A DNA stretch of 64,000 nt from assembly GCA_018398815.1 (NCBI GenBank), contig CM031615.1, forward strand, positions 47,247,121 to 47,311,120, in the 5' to 3' direction. Origin of the DNA: Conus ventricosus. Its lineage: Eukaryota; Mollusca; Gastropoda; Neogastropoda; Conidae. Position numbers and translations under genes: made by a program. The notes under the pieces are model-generated. The model was not told the origin of the DNA, did no database searches, and saw nothing but the letters and a program-made list of their open reading frames with translations. This document shows positions 44,571-59,400 of the stretch, one piece after another. Position 1 is the first letter of the stretch, and each line of letters starts with the position of its first letter.

Positions 44571-45050
44571 TACCGCTAGGGTTTTTTCACTTATGGAATA
44601 TGCATATACAGTGTGGGTTTTTAAAGTACTAAAAAAGGTGATAATTTAGGGGGAGGTTTGGGTTTTTTTTTTTGTGTTTTTGTTGTTGTTGTTGTTGTTT
44701 TTTTTATTTTTTTTTTTTAAAGATAAGTGTCTAATATCATCTGGATGAAAAGACATTAAATAAACCACTGAAGTGAACTGAACTGAACTGAACACTCTCT
44801 GCCAAAGCAGTGGTACCTGATCAGCTCAGGAAGGGCAAAGTTTTGAAGGACAGGCAGCCTCAGCCTTCCATCATGACGTGCCCAGACACACCAAACCTCT
44901 AACAATTCACTGGCTCTAGACCATCAGGCTACGGGATGTTCACTGAACTTCATTATTCCACGAGACTATCCTTCAACGGCAGTTTGTAGAAACCGACTGT
45001 ACTTTCGTCCTATGATCAAAGGAACATCGCCTTTTTACAGGTGGTGTCTG

Positions 45051-45432
45051 TCTTCAACTCTATGGGTGGATAACCACAACCATACGACTCGTCCTTAAGA
45101 GCTGCAGGCTTGTCTCTTCAACTCTATGGGTGGATAACCACAACCATACGACTCGTCCTTAAAGAGCTGCAGGCTTGTCTCTTCAACTCTATGGGTGGTA
45201 ACCACAACCATACGACTCGTCCTTAAAGAGCTGCAGGCTTGTCTCTTCAACTCTATGGGTGGATAACCACAAACCATACGAACTCGTCCTTAAGAGCTGC
45301 AGCTTGTCTCTTCAACTCTATGGGTGGATAACCACAACCATGCACTCATCCTTAAGAGCTGCAGGCTTGTCTCTTCAACTCCATGGTGGATAACCACAAC
45401 CATATGACTCATCCTTAAGAGCTGCAGGCTAG
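45051..45432. repeat. Minisatellite, 62-64 bp unit, six copies
   Basis: Each unit runs TCTTCAACTCTATGGGTGG, then AACCACAACCATACGACTC, then GTCCTTAAGAGCTGCAGGC. Unit lengths vary by one or two bases. Confidence 0.93.
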
Positions 45433-47022
45433 TAGATGTCATCTCCCTGTTTCTTGCCGTAGCTGTTGCTGGCCCTTCAGCAATTTTCAACCATGGTGAT
45501 GAACATCTTGTACAGCCAGTCACAATCAGTGATCCATCCATCATGTATAATTTGTTGGTCCGGTTCCTTGTCGCTGTCAGAGAAGGGTTTAGAGTTTTGG
45601 ATTTAATACACACCACTCCTTTCCCTACTATCCTCTCTAACTCTGTGCCCCTACCTCTCTTTCCTCTTTCTCTTTAATACATGCGAACTCATTCCACAGA
45701 TAAATGTGTTTTTTTTCACTGGCTTTCCTTTGTTATTTGTGTTTCATATAAAAATTCTCCAATTAAAAGTTTGTAAACATAAATACCTTTCCAGTAAAAT
45801 GTTCCTATTAAGAGTAGGATAATGGCACTTGTATGAACAAGGATAAGAAAAAGAAATGTTCTTATAAAGTTTTTAGATATACTTATCCATCTAAACATGT
45901 GCCATTACTATACTCCCCATAAGATAATGGCACTTGCTTGGACAGGCTGGCATTTTTTTTACATATGTACGTGTGCATATGTATACATACATCTATACTG
46001 TGTGTGTGAGTGTGTGTGTGCACGCGTACATGCATGTGTATGCAGGTCCTGGTGCCTTTAATTTAAGAGAACAAATAAAGAAAGAGGGGAAGAAACGTCA
46101 AAAATTCATCCTAATATGAATCCATAACCTTAAATGATGGACTTCCACTTGCAATAGGATGGGTTAAAGACAATTCTTATTTTTTCTGAAAAGTGTAAGT
46201 TTTTGCCGTGTGTGTGTGGTGTGTGTGAGGGTGGTGGTGGTGGTGAAAAACAAGTCTGAAGCGAAGAAACATAAGCCTCAAAGCTAATGTAACATAAGCA
46301 TGAAAGGGCAATTATTGCCGTCAACACAAGCAGCCTTACTTTCAGTTAACTCAGCAGAGTTGTTTCCCTTCATCCATTTTATTAAGACTGAGTCCAGTCC
46401 AAACTGGTATATAACTGTGTTTACCTTGGCAGCAGTGTAGAGTGAGATTCAATTGTACCTGGGATCTGCACTTCACATACAAGACAATGCCAGCAGGAAT
46501 GAACTGCCAGACACTGGTACTGAAATTATCAACATAAAGCACATCTACAATGCTGCCCAGAGAACAACTCATCAGCTTTCTCATGCCATTTGCTTCGAGT
46601 CCCTCTGAAAATTCACTGCACTGCAGCTTTCTTGTAAAGAACGAAAAAATCAAGCTTGATCTACATCACCTGTTTTGCATGAAAAGCACCACAGCCCTTC
46701 CAACAGTAATGTGCTGATAGGAAGAATGCAGTGTTTGCTTGCTGCCCTCTTTATGTGTATGTTTGTGACAGCTGTTTGCACTATACACAACGCTCACACA
46801 GATGGCTCTTGGTTACCCACTGGGCTCTACTTGCATATACTGGACAGCATTTCCCCAAACTGAACAACACTTCTTTAACTTGGATGGCACTTCCCTAGGC
46901 AGAACAGTGCGTCAACATGTGCGAACAGGGAACAGCCTAAGATCAGACAGACTCTGTCTTGTCCATAAGGAAGGTGTTGTGCTGTTCCATAACATGATGT
47001 AATTTACAATATACACTATTTT
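45433..47022. other. Unassigned DNA
   Basis: No gene recognised. A 62-codon frame at 46675-46863 has a hydrophobic stretch but no other support. Confidence 0.4.
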
Positions 47023-47849
47023 TTTTCTTCTTTTTCTTTTTTTGGTGTCCCAACCTCTGCACCACCTCAGAGGCAGTGCACCCATGCTGCTCATTCCAAC
47101 ACCCCCTCCACAGCCACAGCCCGGTCGCCCCACCGCAGCCCGCACCGGCAATCCACAGGGAGCAGTCAACTCAAGTGGCAACCCACCCGCGGAGACACTG
47201 CACTGCTGCTGAGTCACTTCGGGTTTAAGTGGCGTCTGTTCTGATTAACTACCCCGGACCCACCTACTAAGCCCCCTATTGACGACAATTGCTTAGTCGG
47301 GAGCCGGGGTGAGTGAGCTTCCCTCCGGGGGGCACCACCATGTCTGGCCAACAACAGCCCCCCTGGACTCGCCGATACCGTGACCCCGACAGAACCAAAC
47401 CAAGGCCACAGACGTGGAGAGGACATCAGAAATTGAGGTCACCATGAGAGCAGGCATGAAGGGCCACAGAATTTGAGACATCTTTTTATGCTGATCATGA
47501 GAATGAGGATGATTAAGATGATGCTACGGATTTCCATTTCGGTCTGAGACTACATGACAGGGCTGTACTCTGCGCTTCCTTTCATAACATATCCTGGCGT
47601 CAACCAGGCCCGAGAGATACAAGCACCTGCAGTGTTGGTCACAAAATTGGAGCAACACTCTCAGAAACGCATCCATCAAGTGGATGAAACTCGACTGTGT
47701 GGTCCCAGTCATCCCAACTGAGTCCGCAGCAAACTCAACTCTGGGTAGGAACCGGTCGGGCAGAAAAACCCACATGACTCTGATGGGATTCAACCCACGA
47801 CCTCCCAGCCAGGAGTCCGTGACGCTAACCACTTCGCCACGCGGCTGGT
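47023..47849 (-). mobile_element. Long tRNA-headed SINE, second copy
   Basis: Same family as 17108-17971. Flanked by AATATACACTATTTT (47008-47022 and 47850-47864). Numerous one-base deletions relative to its mirror copy at 63233. Confidence 0.92.
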
Positions 47850-49888
47850 AATATACACTATTTTGTATACATCATGTCATTGACTATACGCTGTATCTAT
47901 CTTTTCTCTGTACTGTTACAGACCAACGGTTTGTTAACAAGCAACCTGAGTGTGATGGAATTTAAAAAAACACACACACACACACAAAAAAACACTGTCT
48001 ACACATCTTCAAATCCTTGCCTATCTGCTTCCTTTCTCAGACTTGTGCACTGTGTATTACAATGGTGTTTGAATGTGCTGTTTAATAGACTGAATCAGAC
48101 CGTTTTCTTTAGTTGATGGCTACATTATCCCAAAAAAGAAGAGAAAGGAAAGACCAAATCATTCAAGCATAAACACCGAGTGTTGTGTGTGCGCGCGCGC
48201 GCATGCATGCATGTGTGATGCAGCAATGCTCAAGAAGCACTGAGGGAAAAAAAGAACAAAAACCCCATCCCCCCCCCCCCCCACCCCCCAAAAACCCCCC
48301 CAAACAACCAACCAAACACCCCCACTTGATAATACAGCACATACAAGCCATGTGCACATCCACCACAAAATGATACATGAGAAAACACATGTCCTGACAA
48401 AGAGGGTAACAGCGTTACCCAAACATTTCACCTATAAGTTCCCCAATGTTTCCAATAACCTGCATCAACAACCAATTCTTACCCTTTGTGGAGGCTCTCA
48501 ACAAAACCATCAATTAAGAAGAATGATAAAATGGAGAGATTCGTGTGTACACATTAAATAATGATATGTTCAGATAACACACATAGAAAATGGGTGAATT
48601 CTTATCAAAATAAATGTTCAGACATTAATTCATTGTAAATATCCAATTCTAATGCTGTCCTGTTGCAAACCCACAGTTTTCAACAACATCTGTAAAACAG
48701 AATAAAGACACAATCTCCACAACACCACACCACAGCTAATCAAAAAGTGGATTAGCTTTAAGCAAGACAATGGAATAGAAAGTCGTCTAGGTTACCAACA
48801 CCGTTCTTGCAACAGGTTACATTGTACCTTGTCACCTCTTAATCAAGACCTTGCCGGGTCCAAACATTGGTCTTTCCCAGGAAAGACTTGCGTTGGGGGA
48901 TCCATACAGGCAAGGAGAACACTGTTACACAATAACAAGTCTACAGACAAAAGCAGTCTTTTCTGATGGTAGGTTTCTATTGAAGATTTCACCGTACTTG
49001 TGCGTCTACCAATCTCCAAAACAAAATGAATAAAGAACAATTTTAGTAAAAAAATTTTATTGTCAGCCATAAATACTAGAATAATCCTCTCATCAGCCTT
49101 TCTTTCTCTCAGAGAGAGATTTGCATATATGGATAGATGTAGCCAGCGTGCCTGCATGCACATATGTACATGCATGAGGGAGTACAACGGTCACACAATC
49201 TGTCACTCTCACAACAGAACAAGTCCACGCTATTATAAACTCCAGTCCATCTGGTCATCCATCGAACACAAATACTAATCATCACTGACATAATGACACA
49301 TGAATATGGAGAGCTTTCTCAGTGCAATAAAGAGTTGATGTGACAGTAAACTCTTACTGAACTAAAGATGTGAAAAGTTCACACAATAAAGACACGTCTC
49401 AAAGTTTCAGATCACAACATTAACATTTCTGTAAATCTGGACCACTCCAGATGTGGGAAATCACAAACGACAAGTGAAAAGACATAATGAGAAGGGGTCA
49501 CCTATAGCATGCAATATTCACATACATTTTGTATAAAAATCTGCAGATTCTTGCTGACACAGAGACACACTTAAGAATCCAACACGATCAAAAAAAATAT
49601 AAAAAAACTCCAGCAATAAAGTTTACAAATAACAAAACACCAAGCGAAAAAAAAAAAAAATCCCACTTTGATAAAAAGTTTTCTGTCTGGCATCAAAACA
49701 TATAAGCCACAGTAAGTACAATAAATACAGATATCATCAAACATGTCAATCCAACAAGAAGAAAACCAAGTGCAAGTCGGAGTACTTCACACCATCACAG
49801 AGAAATTCAAAGCAAGCAGCAGTGATTCAACAACACAGATTTAATAATGGACAAAAGTAAATAAATCCAACATATACTGCAGAGTCCA

Positions 49889-50232
49889 GCTCACACTACA
49901 TAATGCAAACACGATGCAACTCGCACCAAAAGAGGGCAAACACTGTGCAGCTCATACCAAAAGAGTGCAAACATGGTGTGGCTCACACCACATAGTGCAA
50001 ACACGGTGCAGCTCACACCACATAGTGCAAACATGGTGCAGTTCACACCACACTGTGCAAACACGGTGCAGCTTGCATCAAAATAGTGCAAACACGTGCA
50101 GCTCACACCACAGTGCAAACACGGTGCAGATCACTCCACATAGTGCAAACACGGTGCAGATCACACCACATTGTGCAAACAAGGTGCAGCTCACATCACA
50201 TTGTACAAGCACAGTGCGGCTCACACCACAGA
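49889..50232. repeat. 30-bp minisatellite, about 11 copies (left arm)
   Basis: Unit GTGCAAACACGGTGCAGCTC plus ACACCACATA. One plus-strand frame stays open through much of it as a ten-residue repeat; no evidence that it is translated. Confidence 0.92.
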
Positions 50233-50340
50233 ATCCTCTGCAACCCTCTCAGGTGACTTGCCAGGATCTTTCAGGGTGGGTGCACGAGTAAGCCTTACTG
50301 AAAGAATTAAAATCAATGGGGGGGGGGGACATGATATTAC

Positions 50341-50397
50341 CTCTGTTATGCAGGCCACATACAAACCCTCCACCTCAATCAATGCAAGTTCCCCAAC
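50341..50397 (-). CDS. Candidate 57-nt exon of an unidentified gene (left arm copy)
   Basis: On the minus strand a good acceptor (TTTACCTGCAG) precedes 57 nt coding VGELALIEVEGLYVACITE, followed by GTAATA. The mirror copy is 60675-60731. I cannot name a family, no neighbouring exon was found with certainty, and chance is possible. Confidence 0.3.
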
Positions 50398-51591
50398 CTG
50401 CAGGTAAAGACATAAACACACTGAGAGAGCCTGACCAGGGAAGTCCATGTCTGCTGTCCAGAAGTGGAGGCTGTTCTATTCCGAGTTTTATTACAGCATA
50501 ACCAACCTTCTATGCAAAGTCTACCTTGTCCTCCTTATGACATTACAGAGACAGAAAGAGATGAGAGAATAAAATGACACCACAGTGAAAGAAACAAATG
50601 GTGGTACAGTGGCAACTAACATATAAAACTGATCCCAGACAGGCATGCGTCCATCAGATCAATGTGAAGGTGGGAAATGAAAACGAAAGATGACCGAACC
50701 ATCAAATAAGTCAGTGAAACTGAATATTCAGCAGAAAACCAAGTCATACAGGTTTGTCCCGTAAGCCCCCCCCCCCCCCCCCCCCCCCTTTCTCCCAACA
50801 TATACACCTCCTCCACACTCAGGCAACACACGCACACAAAATCACATATGAGTACACATACTACAAAGATCATGCATCCTGCTCTCGCTATCAGAAGTAA
50901 CTGTCCTATCAACTCCCTTGCTTCCCTCGCCACCACCGGCGCATTTCTCTTGCACCTTTTGACCTGAACCTGAGTGTATTTGTACATTACACACCAGGTA
51001 AAGAAACTCTCTTTGGAGCCAAAATATTTATGAACAGTGAGATCATATGAGTAACCAAGCCGGACAGGCAAGCAATGCTGATTAAAATTTGTAAAATTAT
51101 TGGCAAGTCAATGACATCATCTACTGTACGAGATGATCATGCTGTCAATGCAATTTAAATTTGAAAAAAAAATCATGTTTATCAACTGAAGACATGTCAT
51201 CTACTTCCCAAAATTATTATAATAGAGCAACATTAAATCAAAATATTTGACAAATGATGATGATCTTGAAGCTTTGGAGTTATCCTTGAAAATACGGTAA
51301 CAAGTATTTTGGATACTTCTCACTTTTTATATTTTTGTTGAGCCTGCTGTTCAAATCCCAGCAACACTGGTGAATTAATTAAGGGTGTGAAAATTTGTCC
51401 AATCATCCTGTCCAAAATATCCCCTTCATAATCTCATTGTATCCTGTATCCCTGGAGTAACATTATCATGATATTCACCAGCACTCCCTTGTGTCTGCTG
51501 GTTTAATATGATGCTTTGCAATTGAACATAAATGTTAAAACTTGAACAAAAAGAAAACCATCGTCTCTTCATTTCCCATATCTATATCTAT

Positions 51592-51650
51592 CTACCTCTC
51601 TCTCTCCCTCTCTATATTTCTCTCTCTCTCTCTCTATATATATATATAAA
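51592..51650. repeat. (TC)n/(TA)n microsatellite (left arm)
   Basis: Mixed CT and TA repeats, mirrored at 59427-59480. Confidence 0.9.
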
Positions 51651-52225
51651 GTCTGAGTCAGAAATCCTGGAACGTTCTCAGCCTTTAAAAACAGGTTACT
51701 AATGACAACTACATCAAAATCTATGTCTCGGTCTGACAGATGTGCACGGCCTGTGTCTACATCCAGTAGTTTAATATAAAAAAAAAACTCCCATTTTTCC
51801 CTTCTACCTTGATGGATGCAATCATGCTTTGTACTTAGATTTGGGTGTGAACAGTTTGAAAATGTATCTTTTATGATAGAGATGGTATTTATTTCAAGTG
51901 TGAGCAAAACTGAAAATGTTATCTTTTATGATACAGTATTTTTGATGCAAATGGAACAAAGAATGTCAAGACATTTCATGTTGGGCCGTCAAAATTTCAT
52001 GCTTTATTTACATCCTAACAGTATACTGGTATTAGCTAGCAGGTCTCTTAAAGCATACCATCAGCAATGTTCATGGCATACCCTTTACTTTGATATACAG
52101 CAATAGGATTTTCATTTGTATGAAGAGACATAAAATGAAATTAACAAATTGTCCGTCTGCAATGGAAAGAATTCATTTTGTAATGTCCATCATTAAAGTA
52201 TTGACAGTTGTTTTCAGAGCTGTCC

Positions 52226-52440
52226 AGAAATACTCAGATGTCACTGGACAGAAACATCAAACAACATCTCTTGCACATCCTCACTCAAATGTCACTGGAC
52301 ATACATAATAAACAACAGTTCTTTCACATCATCACTCAAATGTCACTGAATAGAAACATCAAACAACAGCTCTTTCACATTATTACTGAAATGTCGCTGA
52401 ATAAAACGTCAATACCACAGTCCTTTCACATTATCAACAG
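52226..52440. repeat. Approximately 52-bp minisatellite, four copies (left arm)
   Basis: Units built on AAATGTCACTG, AGAAACATCAAACAACA and CTTTCACATCATCACTC. Mirrored at 58630-58845. Confidence 0.85.
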
Positions 52441-54699
52441 TAGTTACACTTACCATCTGTCACCCGCTACCCTTCTTCCCTAACCTTGGGTTTTCTAAAA
52501 CGACGGTAAAAAAAAAAAAAAAAGGACTTAAAAACCAACCCCTAGTAAAATCCCATTATGAAAACATGGAAAAAAAAAGAGGAAACATCGAATGACATTA
52601 GGAACTATCATAACCGTCATGTCTATTTACTCAATGTACTAAAAATAAAACATATTGTTTTCTTAAGAAAATATTTTAAAAGCCATACAGGTAAAAAAAA
52701 AAAAGGCACAGCAGAAAAGACAGCAAATGAGCACTCTGATGAGCAAATGAGCAAATTCAAACAAAAAAACTGGTATCAAGTGTAATGAAACAAAAATGTC
52801 AAGACTTGCTGAAAAAAAAGAAAAAAAGAAAAAAAAAAAGGCAGAAAAAATGGGATACAAAGACAGAAAGACAACGAACAATGGAAACATCTGACAAAGA
52901 TAGACGAGAGTGATATTCAAGGGCAAATAATGCCAGTAAGCCACGTCACATGCAATCTTTGTGCCAGACAGGATATATAAGAGCCTGAAAATTACAGTAA
53001 CGCATTATCCAATGACCAATGAAAAATATAAAGCATGTTTAAGCCAGGAAAACGCCATCCAACAGGACCACCCATACTCCACTTGCTCATTCATACACTT
53101 TCAAATCACCTGCGAGAATCGTTTATTTCCGATTGTCTGGAACCTCTCTATCTATCATCAACAGAAAACTGCCATAACATTCCCTTCAGTCATAGACTTT
53201 CACAGATTTGGGACGATCAGCAGATGGTTTTCATTGAAAGGAAACAGGAAGCATGACCTCCGAATCAAAACTGAGGGTGGGTGAGGAAAAGAGAGAAGCC
53301 TTCACATTACAGCAAACAGACCATCGACAAATGAGAGCCAGAGTATCATCAGACAGTCCCACAGGTGTTCCACATGCATAAACATTGAGACTGAAAAGAG
53401 GATCTTCATGATAATACTGATTTAACGAGTGAAGAAGCATCCATTAATGATAACTGATCACAGAGAGCGAGCTTGTTTGCTGCACAGCAGCTTACAGCAA
53501 GTCAATGACATGTCAACGACTTAATCAAATCATGATTATCTTGGTCTCTCAGTCAACAGCATGAATGATCATTTGTTTCTTTTTCTCTCTGATGATTAAA
53601 TAATGATCTTTGTCTGCTCTTCTTTCTTTCCTGTGAACAGCTTGATCTATTATCAATCACTTTTCTGTTAACAGCTGAAACAACCAGTGTTTTTTTCCCT
53701 AACCGGTTTAAATGATAACTTTCTTTTCCCCTTACACTTTAAAATGATGATAATATATATTTACACACACAAACACACACACACACACAGGTCAGTTATT
53801 TTCTCTTCTCTCTCTATGATGTTCTTCTGTCTTATATTTTAACTCCTATCTGTTACTCACAACACAAAGATTGCCACGGCAATTAATGATGATGTGCTTT
53901 TTCTTTCCATTCCTTGTTGAAACAGTGATAATACTTTCAAGTTCATATTACGCAAGCTATTTGAGTGATGCAACAGCAAGAAATAAAACTGACTGACCTC
54001 TGTGCCCCGTTTGCTTTGCTCATACTTAGTGATGCTGTTTTACATTAAAAACTGAACAGGACAATAATTAACAGAAGCTATCCATGACTTTATCATAACC
54101 ACGAGCATTTTGTTTTCTTCTCACTTTGTAATGAAATTGATTCATTCAAACAGAATTACGAATACCTTTTTGATTTTATAATTGTATGAAATTCATCATT
54201 CATGTTGAAATCCATTGGGTAATAAAAAAAAAATTCCAGTAAAATTTGTATTGTACTAAAAGTTAATGTACTCGACAGATACAAACCACAGAAGAAATAG
54301 GAAGATGAAGTCTGAGCGCTATCTCCCCAACCTCATAATGAATTTTATGTGAAAGATATTTCACTATACCACAGATGACATATGAACATTCAGCACCCAA
54401 CTGGAGCAAGTTTCTCTGATCAGGAAAGCTTTTTTCACAACCCGAGAGGTGCAGCTTTGAGAGTGGGTGTCTTCATTTGACGATTATTTTAAGGGGCTGA
54501 TCAACAATTGGGCATTGCTGCAACAGTTGTGACAGTTATTTAACATGGTTAATTCATTGAAAAAAAAAAAATAAATAACCATTTTCATATGGCACAATCT
54601 CATTCAGAATAGGAAACCAACTTCTCCAAATTTTCATCTGGTACAGGGAACCATCAACTTTCACAGAACGAGATACTACTTCTGCTCATTAATGATCTC

Positions 54700-55401
54700 T
54701 GTCACGCACGAACTGACACAGGTCGCCTCAGTGACAATTGTGGAGTGTGACCCGTCCAGTGCCAGGTGCAGTGACACGTGAAGTGCGTGAATCCTGCCGA
54801 GAATTTTGCTTACCTGTTAACTCTTGGAGGGGGGAGGGAGGAGAGTGTCAAGCTCGTCGGAATAGACTAACGCTCGTGAAACTGGAGTTCTTCGATGTGT
54901 ATGGGGAATTCCGTGAATGTGAGTGCTGTCTTGTGAGTTTCCCGAGGTGAACTCGGAGTGTCGTGGTGTGTATCTGCAAGTTTACGAACGAGGCGTTATC
55001 GCGAAGTTGGGTTGGCCTCGTGCTCATGTTGTTTCTGCTGTTGGGGGCAGGAGTCTGTATGCCTCGACCGACTTTTGAAGGTTTGGCTCAGAGAAGACGG
55101 TCGGTGTTTCGGTGTTCAGCGACGGGTTCTGCACGTACCAGGGCGTTGGCTGTCTGGCAGTGTCCCGGCGACTGAGGGTGCGTCAGTGTGTCGTCGCGTC
55201 TTGATGTCGGTGTTGGTGTTCAGCGACGGGTTCTGCAGTACCAGGGCGTTGCTGTCTGGCAGTGTCCCGGCGACTGAGGTGTCGTCCAGTGTGTCGTCCC
55301 TGTTGTTGTCTAAGGGTTCCGGCGAGTTTTGTGTACCTACCCTACACGGCAAATCCGTGAGGGTCGGCCTCTCAGGTGGTGGGAGTTGGCCTCCCCATAC
55401 C
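54700..55401 (+). repeat. Long LTR, copy B, cut by gap
   Basis: Same family as 33490-35220 in the opposite orientation, beginning at exactly the same TGTCACGCACGAAC. No polypurine tract precedes it, so it is a 5' or solo LTR. It is absent from the assembled part of the right arm. Confidence 0.85.
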
Positions 55402-56401
55402 NNNNNNNNNNNNNNNNNNNNNNNNNNNNNNNNNNNNNNNNNNNNNNNNNNNNNNNNNNNNNNNNNNNNNNNNNNNNNNNNNNNNNNNNNNNNNNNNNNN
55501 NNNNNNNNNNNNNNNNNNNNNNNNNNNNNNNNNNNNNNNNNNNNNNNNNNNNNNNNNNNNNNNNNNNNNNNNNNNNNNNNNNNNNNNNNNNNNNNNNNNN
55601 NNNNNNNNNNNNNNNNNNNNNNNNNNNNNNNNNNNNNNNNNNNNNNNNNNNNNNNNNNNNNNNNNNNNNNNNNNNNNNNNNNNNNNNNNNNNNNNNNNNN
55701 NNNNNNNNNNNNNNNNNNNNNNNNNNNNNNNNNNNNNNNNNNNNNNNNNNNNNNNNNNNNNNNNNNNNNNNNNNNNNNNNNNNNNNNNNNNNNNNNNNNN
55801 NNNNNNNNNNNNNNNNNNNNNNNNNNNNNNNNNNNNNNNNNNNNNNNNNNNNNNNNNNNNNNNNNNNNNNNNNNNNNNNNNNNNNNNNNNNNNNNNNNNN
55901 NNNNNNNNNNNNNNNNNNNNNNNNNNNNNNNNNNNNNNNNNNNNNNNNNNNNNNNNNNNNNNNNNNNNNNNNNNNNNNNNNNNNNNNNNNNNNNNNNNNN
56001 NNNNNNNNNNNNNNNNNNNNNNNNNNNNNNNNNNNNNNNNNNNNNNNNNNNNNNNNNNNNNNNNNNNNNNNNNNNNNNNNNNNNNNNNNNNNNNNNNNNN
56101 NNNNNNNNNNNNNNNNNNNNNNNNNNNNNNNNNNNNNNNNNNNNNNNNNNNNNNNNNNNNNNNNNNNNNNNNNNNNNNNNNNNNNNNNNNNNNNNNNNNN
56201 NNNNNNNNNNNNNNNNNNNNNNNNNNNNNNNNNNNNNNNNNNNNNNNNNNNNNNNNNNNNNNNNNNNNNNNNNNNNNNNNNNNNNNNNNNNNNNNNNNNN
56301 NNNNNNNNNNNNNNNNNNNNNNNNNNNNNNNNNNNNNNNNNNNNNNNNNNNNNNNNNNNNNNNNNNNNNNNNNNNNNNNNNNNNNNNNNNNNNNNNNNNN
56401 N
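55402..56401. other. Assembly gap, 1000 N
   Basis: Exactly 1000 N, located between the two arms of the inverted duplication. Confidence 0.98.
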
Positions 56402-59400
56402 ATGTAATACTGTCACAACTGTATCGCGAAGTTGTGCCCAATTTGGGATTGGTTCCTATCTGAGAGATTGTGCCATATGAAAATGGTTATTTATTTTTTT
56501 TTTTTCAATGAATTAACCATGTTAAATAACTGTCACAACTGTTGCAGCAATGCCCAATTGTTGATCAGCCCTTAAAATAATCGTCAATAGAAGACACCAC
56601 TCTCAAAGCTGCACCTCTCGGGTTGTGAAAAAAAGCTTTTCCTGATCAGAGAAACTTGCTCCCAGTTGGGTGCTGAATGTTCATATGTCATCTGTGGTAT
56701 AGTGAAATACTTTCACATAAAAATTCATTATGAGGTTGGGGAGATAGCGCTCAGACTTCATCTTCCTATTTCTTCTGTGGTTTGTATCTGTCGAGTACAT
56801 TAACTTTTAGTACAATACAAATTTTACTGGAATTTTTTTTTATTATACCCAATGGATTTCAACATGAATGATGAATTTCATACAATTATAAAATCAAAAA
56901 GGTATTCGTAATTCTGTTTGAATGAATCAATTTCATTACAAAGTGAGAAGAAAACAAAATGCTCGTGGTTATGATAAAGTCATGGATAGCTTCTGTTAAA
57001 TTATTGTCCTGTTCAGTTTTTAATGTAAAACAGCATCACTAAGTATGAGCAAAGCAAACGGGGCACAGAGGTCAGTCAGTTTTATTTCTTGCTGTTGCAT
57101 CACTCAAATAGCTTGCGTAATATGAACTTGAAAGTATTATCACTGTTTCAACAAGGAAATGGAAAGAAAAAGCAACATCATCATTAATTGCCGTGGCAAT
57201 CTTGTGTTGTGAGTAACAGATAGGAGTTAAAATATAAGACAGAAGAACATCATAGAGAGAGAAGAGAAAATAACTGACCTGTGTGTGTGTGTGTGTTTGT
57301 GTGTGTAAATATATATTATCATCATTTTAAAGTGTAAGGGGAAAAGAAAGTTATCATTTAAACCGGTTACGGAAAAACACTGGTTGTTTCAGCTGTTAAC
57401 AGAAAAGTGATTGATAATAGATCAAGCTGTTCACAGGAAAAGAAAGAAGAGCAGACAAAGATCATTATTTAATCATCAGAGAGGAAAAAGAAACAAATGA
57501 TCATTCATGCTGTTGACTGAGAGACCAAGATAATCATGATTTGATTAAGTCGTTGACATGTCATTGACTTGCTGTAAGCTGCTGTGCAGCAAACAAGCTC
57601 GCTCTCTGTGATCAGTTATCATTAATGGATGCTTCTTCACTCGTTAAATCAGTATTATCATGAAGATCCTCTTTTCAGTCTCAATGTTTATGCATGTGGA
57701 ACACCTGTGGGACTGTCTGATGATACTCTGGCTCTCATTTGTCGATGGTCTGTTTGCTGTAATGTGAAGGCTTCTCTCTTTTCCTCACCCACCCTCAGTT
57801 TTGATTCGGAGGTCATGCTTCCTGTTTCCTTTCAATGAAAACCATCTGCTGATCGTCCCAAATCTGTGAAAGTCTATGACTGAAGGGAATGTTATGGCAG
57901 TTTTCTGTTGATGATAGATAGAGAGGTTCCAGACAATCGGAAATAAACGATTCTCGCAGGTGATTTGAAAGTGTATGAATGAGCAAGTGGAGTATGGGTG
58001 GTCCTGTTGGATGGCGTTTTCCTGGCTTAAACATGCTTTATATTTTTCATTGGTCATTGGATAATGCGTTACTGTAATTTTCAGGCTCTTATATATCCTG
58101 TCTGGCACAAAGATTGCATGTGACGTGGCTTACTGGCATTATTTGCCCTTGAATATCACTCTCGTCTATCTTTGTCAGATGTTTCCATTGTTCGTTGTCT
58201 TTCTGTCTTTGTATCCCATTTTTTCTGCCTTTTTTTTTTTCTTTTTTTCTTTTTTTTCAGCAAGTCTTGACATTTTTGTTTCATTACACTTGATACCAGT
58301 TTTTTTGTTTGAATTTGCTCATTTGCTCATCAGAGTGCTCATTTGCTGTCTTTTCTGCTGTGCCTTTTTTTTTTTTTACCTGTATGGCTTTTTAAAATAT
58401 TTTCTTAAGAAAACAATATGTTTTATATTAGTACATTGAGTAAATAGACATGACGGTTATGATAGTTCCTAATGTCATTCGATGTTTCCTCTTTTTTTTT
58501 CCATGTTTTCATAATGGGATTTTACTAGGGGTTGGTTTTTAAGTCCTTTTTTTTTTTTTTTTTACCGTCGTTTTAGAAAACCCAAGGTTAGGGAAGAAGG
58601 GTAGCGGGTGACAGATGGTAAGTGTAACTACTGTTGATAATGTGAAAGGACTGTGGTATTGACGTTTTATTCAGCGACATTTCAGTAATAATGTGAAAGA
58701 GCTGTTGTTTGATGTTTCTATTCAGTGACATTTGAGTGATGATGTGAAAGAACTGTTGTTTATTATGTATGTCCAGTGACATTTGAGTGAGGATGTGCAA
58801 GAGATGTTGTTTGATGTTTCTGTCCAGTGACATCTGAGTATTTCTGGACAGCTCTGAAAACAACTGTCAATACTTTAATGATGGACATTACATAATGAAT
58901 TCTTTCCATTGCAGACGGACAATTTGTTAATTTCATTTTATGTCTCTTCATACAAATGAAAATCCTATTGCTGTATATCAAAGTAAAGGGTATGCCATGA
59001 ACATTGCTGATGGTATGCTTTAAGAGACCTGCTAGCTAATACCAGTATACTGTTAGGATGTAAATAAAGCATGAAATTTTGACGGCCCAACATGAAAATG
59101 TCTTGACATTCTTTGTTCCATTTGCATCAAAAATACTGTATCATAAAAGATAACATTTTCAGTTTTGCTCACACTTGAAATAAATACCATCTCTATCATA
59201 AAAGATAACATTTTCAAACTGTTCACACCTAAATCTAAGTACAAAGCATGATTGCATCCATCAAGGTAGAAGGGAAAAATGGGAGTTTTTTTTTTATATT
59301 AAACTACCTGGATGTAGACACAGGCCGTGCACATCTGTCAGACCGAGACATAGATTTTGATGTAGTTGTCATTAGTAACCTGTTTTTAAAGGCTGAGAAC

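Larger units (their letters stand above)
47083..54622. repeat. Inverted duplication, left arm
   Basis: Position x here corresponds to about 111070 minus x on the right arm; the sum drifts only from 111069 to 111083 over 7.5 kb. Three frames in the segment translate identically in both arms. Differences are mostly single-base indels and repeat-length changes. The true left limit is hidden by the window end. Confidence 0.97.

Noticed and set aside
45051..45432. A CRISPR-like array
   Set aside because: Units are contiguous and nearly identical with no unique spacers; this is a minisatellite in eukaryotic DNA.
49914..50291. A Cys/His-rich repeat protein
   Set aside because: The frame is a by-product of a 30-bp minisatellite; the repeat phase breaks and there are no gene signals.
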